Part shown: positions 10,121 to 17,196 of the stretch, in pieces
Layout: each line of letters starts with the position of its first letter
Position numbering within the stretch: the first letter of the stretch is position 1
From: Pseudomonadota bacterium
GTDB lineage: Bacteria; Pseudomonadota; Gammaproteobacteria; Acidithiobacillales; Acidithiobacillaceae
Direction of reading: 5' to 3'
NCBI GenBank assembly: GCA_021840785.1
Contig: JAKBXD010000017.1
Location: forward strand, 1 to 18,969
Length of the DNA stretch: 18,969 bases
The notes under the pieces: model-generated
The model's database searches: none
The model's input: the letters and a program-made list of their open reading frames with translations, nothing else
Told to the model about the DNA's origin: nothing
Made by a program: the position numbers and the translations under genes

Positions 10121-11109
10121 TGCTCACCGTTCCTGTCGCCACTGGAATTATTGAAGATGCCTCGGGGCGCCTGCTGATTTCGCTGCGCCCCGAGGGTAAG
10201 CCCTGGCCGGGCTTCTGGGAGTTTCCCGGCGGCAAGGTGGATCCCGGCGAAACGCCGGAACAGGCTCTGGTCCGGGAGCTTTGGGAAGAGTTGGGGATCA
10301 CCGTTACGGCACCAGAGTCGTTCCGGGTGCTTGATTATACCTATCCGGAGCGTACGGTGCGCCTGCATTTTTACCGGGTGCGGCACTGGACGGGCACTGC
10401 CCATGGACGGGAAGGGCAGGAAGTACGTTGGCTCTATCCCTGGGAAATCCCGGCGCTGGAATGTCTCCCTGCGAATTTGCGTATAACGGCGGCGGTGTTA
10501 GCGGAGGCTTTGCCCCAGCCGCCCCTCTGTCTGATTGCCGATCCCGACAGATTGCCGCTACTTGATTTCCGAAAGTCTCTGGAAGCCGCGCTTGGCGCTG
10601 GATTGCGCTGGTTAGTGCTGCGCTGCAAAACGGTGCCGGATGCCCCCACCGCCGCCGTACTGTCGGCACTGTGCGCCGAGGCGCTGGCGCAGGGCGCGCA
10701 GGTCTACCTCAACCATTCCGATCCCTTGCCCGACTGGCCGCGGAGCGGACGTCATCTGACGCAAATTCAGCTCGATGCAGGCGTACGGCCTGATGCGGCT
10801 TTCGGGGTATCTTGTCATGATGCCGTGGGTTTGCAGCGGGCAGCGCGTCTCGGGGCGCGCTACGCCTTTCTCTCGCCGATTTTCGTCACCCCGAGTCATC
10901 CGGGTGCGGCGGCGCTGGAACCTCAGGCCTTTGCGGCGATGGCCGCTGAATCGTCTCTGCCCCTCATTGCGCTCGGTGGAATGACGGCAGCACGGGTGCC
11001 GGTGGCGCTGGCCGCCGGCGCGCGCGGCGTGGCGGTGCTCTCCGGCATTCTCGAAGCGCCGGATCCTGCTGTTGCTACCCGCGCTTATCTCCAGCACTGG
11101 AATGGGTGA
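10120..11109 (+). CDS. Nudix hydrolase fused to a ThiE/TenI-like domain
   Basis: This is a two-domain protein of 329 residues. Residues 1-130 are a MutT-type Nudix hydrolase that probably cleans oxidised nucleotides such as 8-oxo-dGTP. The full Nudix box Gx5Ex7REUxEExGU runs from Gly38 to Ile60 (GKVDPGE to RELWEELGI). Residues from about 140 form a thiamine-phosphate-synthase/TenI-type TIM barrel, with HLTQIQLDAG, GVSCHDAVGLQRA, FLSPIFVTPSHPG and LIALGGM. The barrel keeps the phosphate-binding Gly-Gly region, but the catalytic segments are divergent and the usual TKSK-type motif is replaced. Whether it makes thiamine phosphate is therefore doubtful. The same fusion follows argJ in Pseudomonas. 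The start overlaps the argJ stop by one base, and the stop abuts the next ATG. Confidence 0.9.
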   Translation: MLTVPVATGIIEDASGRLLISLRPEGKPWPGFWEFPGGKVDPGETPEQALVRELWEELGITVTAPESFRVLDYTYPERTVRLHFYRVRHWTGTAHGREGQEVRWLYPWEIPALECLPANLRITAAVLAEALPQPPLCLIADPDRLPLLDFRKSLEAALGAGLRWLVLRCKTVPDAPTAAVLSALCAEALAQGAQVYLNHSDPLPDWPRSGRHLTQIQLDAGVRPDAAFGVSCHDAVGLQRAARLGARYAFLSPIFVTPSHPGAAALEPQAFAAMAAESSLPLIALGGMTAARVPVALAAGARGVAVLSGILEAPDPAVATRAYLQHWNG

Positions 11110-12072
11110 ATGGCCTTTATTTCTGTCGTTATTCCGCTTTACGACGAGATCGACAATATCTTGCCGCTTTGTACGGCCCTGAGCCATGCCCTGGGGGACG
11201 CCGATGCCGAGGTGATCATTGTCGACGATGGTAGCCGGGACGGGAGTGCCGCCGCCCTGGACCGCGAAGCGGAGGCGCGGGGCGCGCGATTCAAGGTCAT
11301 CCACCTGCAGCGCAATTTCGGCCAGACAGCGGCCATGCAGGCGGGGATTGATGCCGCTCGGGGCGAAGTGATTGTGACCCTGGATGCGGATCTGCAGAAT
11401 GATCCTGAAGACATTCTGCCTTTGGTCCGGCACCTGCTGGAGAAAAACCTGGATGTGGTGGCGGGTTGGCGGAAGGACCGCCAGGATGACTTGCTCTTGC
11501 GTAGGATCCCGTCGCGTTTGGCCAATCGTTTGATCTGCCACCTCACCGGTATTTATCTGCACGATTACGGGTGCACCCTGAAGGCCTATCGGGCTTCCGT
11601 GATCAAAGGGGTGCGTCTCTATGGCGAGATGCATCGTTTTGTCCCGGCCTGGCTTTCTACGTTGACCTACACGGATCGCATTGTCGAAGTGCCGGTGCGC
11701 CACCACCCGCGCCGGGCCGGACAGAGCAAGTACGGCATCACTCGTACCCTCCGGGTGCTGGTTGACCTGCTTTTTGTGAAGTTTTTTCTTGGTTACAGTC
11801 AGCGGCCCATGCATTTTTTCGGGGTAATCGGGCTGGCGTTATCAAGCATCGGTTCGATCATGCTGCTGTATCTTTTGGTGGATAAATTTGGCTATGGCGC
11901 GGCGATTTCCGGACGCCCCATGCTGATTGCCGGTGTACTGTTTTTCCTCGCTGGACTGCAATTTCTCAATACCGGCATTGTTGGGGAGATGTTATCGCGC
12001 ATTTATCATGAGTCTCAGGATAAAAAGACTTATGTGGTGCGCTACACGATACATCTTGATCCACCCGCGTGA
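11110..12072 (+). CDS. Polyprenyl-phosphate glycosyltransferase, GT2 (GtrB/ArnC/FlmF2-like)
   Basis: This is a membrane-bound GT2 enzyme that most likely transfers a sugar from UDP- or GDP-sugar to undecaprenyl phosphate on the cytoplasmic face. The GT-A domain has IIVDDGSRDGS (Asp39, Asp40) and LDADLQNDPED, with the metal-binding pair Asp92-x-Asp94. HLQRNFGQTAAMQAGIDAA is typical of DPM1/GtrB proteins, as is SKYGITRTLRVLVDL. Two C-terminal membrane helices (about 236-257 and 271-293) match the GtrB/ArnC/FlmF2 architecture of about 320 residues. The ATG directly follows the stop of the upstream gene. The stop overlaps a GTG start of a deacetylase by 4 bases. That pairing suggests the carrier-linked sugar is N-acetylated and then deacetylated. 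The actual sugar cannot be read from sequence. Confidence 0.88.
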   Translation: MAFISVVIPLYDEIDNILPLCTALSHALGDADAEVIIVDDGSRDGSAAALDREAEARGARFKVIHLQRNFGQTAAMQAGIDAARGEVIVTLDADLQNDPEDILPLVRHLLEKNLDVVAGWRKDRQDDLLLRRIPSRLANRLICHLTGIYLHDYGCTLKAYRASVIKGVRLYGEMHRFVPAWLSTLTYTDRIVEVPVRHHPRRAGQSKYGITRTLRVLVDLLFVKFFLGYSQRPMHFFGVIGLALSSIGSIMLLYLLVDKFGYGAAISGRPMLIAGVLFFLAGLQFLNTGIVGEMLSRIYHESQDKKTYVVRYTIHLDPPA

Positions 12073-12785
12073 AACCTGTCCCCATTCTGATGTATCACAA
12101 TATTGCGGTGGCACCGCAAGGCGTGAAGTTGCGCGGCCTTTATATCTCGCCCCGGCGTTTTGCGCGGCAGATGGCGCTGCTGCACTGGTTGGGTTATCAG
12201 GGACTGTCCATGTCTGCAGCCATGCCTTATCTGTGCGGAGAGCGGGAAGGCAAAGTGGTGGTGATTACTCTGGATGACGGCTATCGGGATAATCTCGAAC
12301 ACGCCTTGCCGGTGTTGCAGCGCCATGGTTTTACGGCAACCTGCTATGTGGTGAGTGCTGCCATCGGTACCGACAATCACTGGGATGCGCAGCAGTTAGG
12401 TACACATAAGCCACTGATGAACGTGCATGAGCTACATCGCTGGCGGGAGGCTGGAATGGAGATCGGGGCGCACAGCCGTCATCATCCCCGTTTGCCGGAG
12501 CTGAGTGAGTCCGAGTTGGACGACGAGGTGTCAGGATCCAAGCGCGAGTTGGAAGGGCTTTTGGCGGTGCCGGTGACTCAGTTCTGTTATCCCTATGGTG
12601 CGGCGGGGCTGCGCGAACGGGCGGCGGCCCGACGCGCCGGCTTTGTTGCCGCGGTGACGGTGCGGCGGGGCCGTGTCTTGCCGGGTACTGACCTTATGGA
12701 TTTACCGCGGGTAATGGTCGGTGGGCATCATGCGCCCCATGTTTTCCCCCTGCAACTGCTGACCAGGCATGAGGAGCGCCATTGA
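12069..12785 (+). CDS. Polysaccharide deacetylase family protein (NodB homology, CE4)
   Basis: This is a 238-residue metal-dependent deacetylase of the NodB/CE4 fold without a signal peptide, so it probably works in the cytoplasm or at the inner membrane. The motifs are complete: ILMYHNIA (6-13), TLDDGYRDN with Asp69 and Asp70, the metal-binding His135-x3-His139 in GAHSRHHPRL, FCYPYGA, and the late PRVMV segment. The GTG start overlaps the preceding stop (GTGA). It is chosen because it yields the family-standard MKPVPILMYHNIA N-terminus. Immediate coupling to a polyprenyl-phosphate glycosyltransferase suggests it deacetylates an undecaprenyl-phosphate-linked HexNAc, as NaxD of Francisella does. 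A role on a completed LPS core sugar is the alternative. Confidence 0.86.
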   Translation: MKPVPILMYHNIAVAPQGVKLRGLYISPRRFARQMALLHWLGYQGLSMSAAMPYLCGEREGKVVVITLDDGYRDNLEHALPVLQRHGFTATCYVVSAAIGTDNHWDAQQLGTHKPLMNVHELHRWREAGMEIGAHSRHHPRLPELSESELDDEVSGSKRELEGLLAVPVTQFCYPYGAAGLRERAAARRAGFVAAVTVRRGRVLPGTDLMDLPRVMVGGHHAPHVFPLQLLTRHEERH

Positions 12786-13858
12786 TCGCCACTCCGCGTC
12801 TGCTCTGGGTGGGCACCAACCCCGGCGGTGGCGGTACGGAGACGCACATGATCACCCTGAGTCGCGCCTTGGCCGAGCAGGGGGCGGAGGTGCATTGTCT
12901 GGTGCATCCGCAAGGACGGATCGCGCAGGCGCTGGAGACTGCGCCGGTGACCCGGCATTTCGGGGTCTTCCGCAACAGCGCCGATCCCGGCGGCATCCGT
13001 GCCTTGCGTCGAGCTATCCGCAGGGTGCAGCCGGACTGGGTTGTCGGCAGCTTCAGTAAGGAATACTGGCCGCTGGCACTGATCAGCCGCAGTGCGGGAC
13101 GGCCGCTGGCTTTGTTCCGGCACATGGATTTGCAATTGCGGCCCAGCACCCGCTGGTTGTTGTCGCGCTGGCCCCTGCGTCTGTTCGCTATCTCCAATTA
13201 CCTGCGGGATCGTCTGATTCTGCAGGGGCTGTCTGCAAAGCGGGTGGAAGTGTTGGCGAATCCATTACATCTGAGCGATTTTCAGCGCGATCTTGAGGCA
13301 CGGCGGGAAGAGCGCCGAACCTTGGGTCTGGCAGAGAACGATTTTGTTGTTGGTTTTGTCGGCGCCTGGCACCGCGGTAAAGGGGTGTTTATGCTCGCCG
13401 ACGCCATCGACGCTGCACAGGCGGTGGACCCTCGGGTGCATGGCCTGTGGCTGGGCGGCGGTGCCCATGAGGCGGATCTGCGCGCGCGCCTGCGCGATAA
13501 GCCCTGGCACCACCTACTGGGTTGGCAGGACCCGGTGACCCCCTGGTACAGCGTCATGGATACCCTTGCCTTGCCTTCCATCGAGCCGGATACCTTTGGC
13601 CGTGTCTGTCTGGAGGCGCAGGCCTGCGCGACACCGGTGCTGGGTGCGGCCATGGGGGGTATTCCCGAGAGCTTTGCGCCGGATCGGAGTGGTCTGCTAT
13701 TGATGGCCGGGGCCGCAGTGGAGTGGCGGGACGCTATTCTGCGGCTGGTGGCGGATGTCCCCTTGCGTGCGCGTTTGGCGGCGGCAGGCCCGGATTACGC
13801 TCGGTGCTTTGATGCGGACGTCATCGCCCGCGATTTTCTGGCCACCCTGGCGCGATGA
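12782..13858 (+). CDS. Glycosyltransferase family 4 protein (LPS core/surface glycan)
   Basis: This is a retaining GT-B glycosyltransferase of 358 residues. The N-domain glycine loop is GTNPGGGGTETHMITLSRAL (about 11-30). The C-domain donor-binding part has VGFVGAWHRGKGV and SIEPDTFGRVCLEAQACATPVLG (about 258-280), the EPDTFGRV form of the Ex7E motif. There are no membrane segments, so it is a soluble or peripheral inner-membrane enzyme that probably adds one sugar to the LPS core. The start codon is TTG at 12782, overlapping the deacetylase stop as TTGA. The next ATG is 22 codons in and would remove the conserved glycine loop. The stop TGA overlaps an ATG and also lies inside a putative promoter for the next small gene. 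Confidence 0.87.
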   Translation: MIATPRLLWVGTNPGGGGTETHMITLSRALAEQGAEVHCLVHPQGRIAQALETAPVTRHFGVFRNSADPGGIRALRRAIRRVQPDWVVGSFSKEYWPLALISRSAGRPLALFRHMDLQLRPSTRWLLSRWPLRLFAISNYLRDRLILQGLSAKRVEVLANPLHLSDFQRDLEARREERRTLGLAENDFVVGFVGAWHRGKGVFMLADAIDAAQAVDPRVHGLWLGGGAHEADLRARLRDKPWHHLLGWQDPVTPWYSVMDTLALPSIEPDTFGRVCLEAQACATPVLGAAMGGIPESFAPDRSGLLLMAGAAVEWRDAILRLVADVPLRARLAAAGPDYARCFDADVIARDFLATLAR

Positions 13859-13884
13859 CACGGAATGCTTCCACGTCTTATGAT
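13855..13884 (+). promoter_or_regulatory. Internal sigma-70-type promoter before the small ORF
   Basis: ATGACA (13855-13860, 5/6 to TTGACA) and TATGAT (13879-13884, 5/6 to TATAAT) are separated by 18 bases. The predicted transcription start near 13891 falls just ahead of a strong ribosome site. It sits in the only gap (about 60 bases) within an otherwise gapless operon, which makes it more credible than a chance match. Confidence 0.5.
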
Positions 13885-13920
13885 AGAGGCCGTTTATTCG
13901 CTGAGGCAGGGGGAAAGGTC

Positions 13921-14100
13921 ATGCAGGTAGCCATGTTACGGCCCTTGTCTGTCAAAGAGTATCTGGATAGCGAAAAAGCCGTCGTCGAGGCATTCCATCG
14001 ACATCCTGGAGGCTGGTGGTACGAGTTGCTGAATGACCCTGAAAGCGACTGTTTGCGCTTCCGATGTGTCGATCTGCCTTCGGCCCTTCAGACCGATTGA
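13921..14100 (+). CDS. Small hypothetical protein, 59 aa
   Basis: I do not recognise this protein. The ATG at 13921 follows a rich ribosome site (GGGGGAAAGG ending 2 bases before it), which is why this start was chosen. A longer 81-residue form could start at 13855, overlapping the previous stop as ATGA. The product is soluble and mixed alpha/beta: a charged helix (VKEYLDSEKAVVEAFHRH), then GGWWYELLNDPES and a strand with LRFRCVDLP. It has no membrane segment or known metal motif; two Cys (CLRFRC) are spaced CxxxxC. It lies between a GT4 and a GT9 gene, and its stop overlaps a possible TTG start of the latter. A small regulator or partner of an LPS enzyme is conceivable, but nothing in the sequence proves it. 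Confidence 0.55.
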   Translation: MQVAMLRPLSVKEYLDSEKAVVEAFHRHPGGWWYELLNDPESDCLRFRCVDLPSALQTD

Positions 14101-14111
14101 ACGCAGCCCTG

Positions 14112-15218
14112 ATGCCACGTCCTTTACCCGTAGAACCCCACCGCATACTTCTGATCAAGTCGCACAGTGCAGGTATCGGCGACATCCTGCGTAGCTCGGC
14201 GGCCTGGGCGGTGCTCAAAAAGCGCTGGCCGGATGCGGAGCTGCATCTGGTGTTTCTGACCCGCTGGCCGGGTTATCCGAGCGAGGCGCTGATTCGGGAC
14301 CATCATCTGCTGGCCAGCGCCCATTTTTTGCCCATGCAAGAGGGGCGCTTTGCCGGTATGCGGGGCGTTGGTCCGCGTATATGGCGACGTTTGTTACCCG
14401 AGTTGCGGCGTATCGCGCAGGAGGTACAACCGGACCTGATCATTGATCACGAGCCCTTTGGTGTCGAAACCAGTATCGCCGCCCGCTGGGTGCGGCGTTT
14501 CTGCGCGGCGCCCACAGTCGGGGTGAATCAGGTGCTGGGGCGGGGGTGGCTTTATGATTATGCGGGGCCGGGTTTACAGGAGTACGCCCGGCGGCATGAA
14601 TTGCCCTGGCCCATGAACTATACGGAGCGGGACTTCGCGGCGTTAGCGGCTTTGGGGCTGGAGCGGGATGGCCAGCGGATCGTGTTGCAGGAGACGGAGG
14701 CGGGGCGTGCGTTCCGTGAGGCGTTGCCGGCACGGTTGCCTGTGGGCAGGCCGGTTATCGGTCTGAATATCGGTTGTGGTACGCGGGATGCGGAACGAAA
14801 ACGTCCTGCCATCGGGTTTCTAGTGGAAGCGATGGGGCAGGTCGCGGCCGCTTCTCCCCATACCCTCCTACTGACCGGCGCTCCCAACGAGCGCAGCGTC
14901 AATCAGAGCTATTTAGGGCAATATGCCGCGCGCTGGGGTGATGTCGGGCATATCCTGGATATTGCTGGCCAGACCACACCCAGCGGCCTGACGGGAGCGC
15001 TTGCGATTTGTGATATCTTCGTGTCCAGTGACTCCGGGCCGTACCACATGGCCGTCGCCATGGGTCTACCCACGCTGGCGCTGTTTAATTTTCCAAGTCC
15101 GGAACATTACCATCGTGAAGCATCCGTCGTCGTGACCGGGAATGGTAGCGGCGATAGTGATGCGATGGTGTCCAGCATTTTACGATTGCTTGATAAAAAT
15201 AAGGTTTTTATGTCATGA
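14112..15218 (+). CDS. Glycosyltransferase family 9 protein (heptosyltransferase-like)
   Basis: This is a GT-B enzyme of the ADP-heptose:LPS heptosyltransferase family, 368 residues from the ATG at 14112. A TTG at 14097, overlapping the upstream stop as TTGA, is an alternative start, and neither has a strong ribosome site. The N-domain has RILLIKSHSAGIGDILRSSA with the family Gly-Asp. The C-domain has the donor-site segment ICDIFVSSDSGPYHMAVAMG followed by LPTLALFNFPSPEHYHR. It is clearly more divergent than the WaaC encoded at 17193. It may be WaaF, a later core heptosyltransferase, or a GT9 that uses another sugar nucleotide; sequence alone does not decide. The stop overlaps the next start as ATGA. 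The GC content falls in the last 50 bases. Confidence 0.85.
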   Translation: MPRPLPVEPHRILLIKSHSAGIGDILRSSAAWAVLKKRWPDAELHLVFLTRWPGYPSEALIRDHHLLASAHFLPMQEGRFAGMRGVGPRIWRRLLPELRRIAQEVQPDLIIDHEPFGVETSIAARWVRRFCAAPTVGVNQVLGRGWLYDYAGPGLQEYARRHELPWPMNYTERDFAALAALGLERDGQRIVLQETEAGRAFREALPARLPVGRPVIGLNIGCGTRDAERKRPAIGFLVEAMGQVAAASPHTLLLTGAPNERSVNQSYLGQYAARWGDVGHILDIAGQTTPSGLTGALAICDIFVSSDSGPYHMAVAMGLPTLALFNFPSPEHYHREASVVVTGNGSGDSDAMVSSILRLLDKNKVFMS

Positions 15219-16426
15219 AGTGGCGAGTCCCGGATGGACTAATGTTTACAGCGTATGCCTTGCCATTATTCAGCTTCCCGCTGAGTACGGCAGGTGCTGG
15301 TGTCTCAGTAGGGCTTTTGCTGGTGCTTTATGCCGTAAGCGGCCATTGGCGGGAATGGCGTCAGATCTTCGCGCGGCCCTGGGCGATACCGCTTGCGCTG
15401 CTCATCGGTTGGACGCTCCTCGGTCTGCTATGGACCACAGATATGTTCTTCGGACTGAAGGTCGCGGAAGCCACCAGTTACGGTATTTTGGCATTTATAG
15501 GCGCCACATTGCCCTGGAAGACGCGTTGGATAAAATTATTGATCAGGCTATTCCTTTCGGGTTTGTTGATCAACGAATTTCTGGCAGTCATGATGACCTG
15601 GGGAATTTTTCCATGGAAGAATACCAGCGGTATAAACTATACGGGTTTTTGTGGCCATATTTTCCTTTCTTTGGCAATCGCCCACGCGCTTCTGTGGCTG
15701 ACTTGGGACTTCAGGCAGCAATGGAACCTTCCCCGTTGGGCTAATTTGTTTGCCGGTTTACTACTGTTTGCACAACTGCTTGTTATCCATGGGCGTTCTG
15801 GACAATTACTACTGGTGATGTTGCTTCCTATAGCGATTTTCATGCTCTATCCCGGGCGCTGGCGTTACTGGATAACTATGGTGTTTTCCTTGGCTGTATT
15901 TGGCTTGTTTACAATGCCGACAATTCGTTCCTATTTTATGCGTGGATTTCATGAATTGTTGATTTTTAATTTGAATCAGGCAGCTATTTATTCAAGTTGG
16001 GGTATTCGTCTCCTGGCAATGATCGGCGGTGTGATGATGTTCCTTGCCCATCCATTTTTTGGGGTTGGGACAGGTGATTTTTATCCCGTCATACTGAAAA
16101 TGCAGGCGGCGCACCAGATTCCTGCGACTCCCGGCTTTATCATGAATACTGCGGCTAACAGCTATATCAGTGAAGCGGCATCTTTGGGGATTGTCGGTCT
16201 TGGGCTTTTCCTCTGGTTTCTCTGGTCCCTGGGGCGTGAAATGTGGAGGTCGCGAGATCTTCCGCAGAACTGGTTCGCGCTTACTTACTTCTCCATTTAT
16301 CTTATTGGTGGGCTTTTCGATGGTTTGAGTTGGGGATACGCTGATGCCATTACTATCGCTCTGATGGCTGGCTTACCCTTACACCAAAGGTCTGTGATTG
16401 AGCCTGCAGAGCTGAGCGCCCCATAA
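15215..16426 (+). CDS. O-antigen ligase/polymerase-like membrane protein (Wzy_C/WaaL family)
   Basis: This is a polytopic inner-membrane protein of 403 residues with roughly ten hydrophobic helices. The family normally joins polyprenyl-linked glycans to lipid A-core (WaaL) or polymerises O-units (Wzy) on the periplasmic side. Family marks are VIHGRSGQLLLVMLLP, HPFFGVGTGDF and NSYISEAASLGIVGLGLFLW. In the motif H[NSQ]x9Gxx[GTY] the His is replaced by Ala314 (AN, then nine residues, then GIVG), although the rest fits. That raises doubt about classical ligase chemistry. Base composition is visibly lower in GC than in neighbouring genes (about 37% by hand count at 15961-16020). The ATG overlaps the previous stop (ATGA), and the stop overlaps the next start by one base (TAATG). 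Confidence 0.8.
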   Translation: MKWRVPDGLMFTAYALPLFSFPLSTAGAGVSVGLLLVLYAVSGHWREWRQIFARPWAIPLALLIGWTLLGLLWTTDMFFGLKVAEATSYGILAFIGATLPWKTRWIKLLIRLFLSGLLINEFLAVMMTWGIFPWKNTSGINYTGFCGHIFLSLAIAHALLWLTWDFRQQWNLPRWANLFAGLLLFAQLLVIHGRSGQLLLVMLLPIAIFMLYPGRWRYWITMVFSLAVFGLFTMPTIRSYFMRGFHELLIFNLNQAAIYSSWGIRLLAMIGGVMMFLAHPFFGVGTGDFYPVILKMQAAHQIPATPGFIMNTAANSYISEAASLGIVGLGLFLWFLWSLGREMWRSRDLPQNWFALTYFSIYLIGGLFDGLSWGYADAITIALMAGLPLHQRSVIEPAELSAP

Positions 16427-17196
16427 TGGGTGCCTGTCTGTCGGTGGTTTATATTACCAAAAATGCCGGGCAGCACTTCGGTCGGTCACTAGCAAGCGTG
16501 GCCCATATCGCCGATGAGTTGCTGGTGGTAGATAGCGGTTCTCAGGATAATACGTTAATGGTAGCGCGAAGCGCGGGTGCTCGTATCATCGAACGCTCCT
16601 GGCCCGGCTTTGCTGCGCAGCGACAGTTTGCCGTGGCGGCGGCGGAAAATCCGTGGGTTCTCATGATGGATGCCGACGAAATACTAACCGAGACGGCAGC
16701 GAAAACTATCCGAAATACTTTCTTGATCGGGGAACCTGCGGGTGTGGCTGGTTATCTTCTTGAGCGCAGAAGCTTTTTCCACGGTAAAGAAATTTGTTAT
16801 GGCGATTGGTCGCATGACCGAGTATTGCGTTTGTTTGACCGCCGATGTGGTGCTTATGGGGAGAATCTGGTGCATGAGGCGTGGGAGACTCATGGAACTG
16901 TCAAGCCAATTCCAGGTTGTGCATTGCACCATTACTCCTACGCTAATTATGGCGAGTTACTTAATAAAATGCGCCTTTACGCCACCCTCAACGCGCAGCA
17001 GGTCCACCAGCGCGGCAAAGTACTGCGCGGTTACATGCCCATGACCCACGCACTGGCGGCTTTCTGGCGCGGCTATTTCTGGCGCTTGGGATTTTTGGAT
17101 GGTGTGGAGGGTGCTGCCATCGCCTGGACCACGGCGCTGGGAGCGTTCATGAAATACGCCATTGCGCTGGAACTCAGAGACTGCGACCGGCAATGA
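16426..17196 (+). CDS. Glycosyltransferase family 2 protein (WaaE/KdtX-like, LPS core)
   Basis: This is a GT-A inverting glycosyltransferase of 256 residues, similar in layout to WaaE/KdtX, which adds glucose to heptose I of the inner core in Klebsiella and Serratia. It shows ELLVVDSGSQDNT (31-43, Asp36), RSWPGFAAQRQFA and MMDADE with Asp82-x-Asp84 for metal/UDP-sugar binding. GENLVHEAWE and LHHYSYANYGELLNKMRLY also match the family. No typical signal or clear membrane helix is present. Composition is mosaic: the first two thirds are AT-richer, like the ligase gene, and the sequence becomes GC-rich from about 16975. The ATG overlaps the ligase stop by one base, and the stop overlaps waaC (ATGA). 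Glucosyl specificity is inferred from family only. Confidence 0.86.
   Translation: MGACLSVVYITKNAGQHFGRSLASVAHIADELLVVDSGSQDNTLMVARSAGARIIERSWPGFAAQRQFAVAAAENPWVLMMDADEILTETAAKTIRNTFLIGEPAGVAGYLLERRSFFHGKEICYGDWSHDRVLRLFDRRCGAYGENLVHEAWETHGTVKPIPGCALHHYSYANYGELLNKMRLYATLNAQQVHQRGKVLRGYMPMTHALAAFWRGYFWRLGFLDGVEGAAIAWTTALGAFMKYAIALELRDCDRQ

Noticed and set aside
10612..11814. A 400-codon open frame on the minus strand across the Nudix-ThiE and GT2 genes
   Set aside because: It is fully antisense to two well-supported genes, has a composition typical of a shadow frame in GC-rich DNA, and shows no recognisable domain.
15142..15744. A 200-codon plus-strand frame overlapping the start of the ligase gene
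   Set aside because: The frame at 15215-16426 encodes a clear membrane protein of a known family; this one is an out-of-frame shadow.
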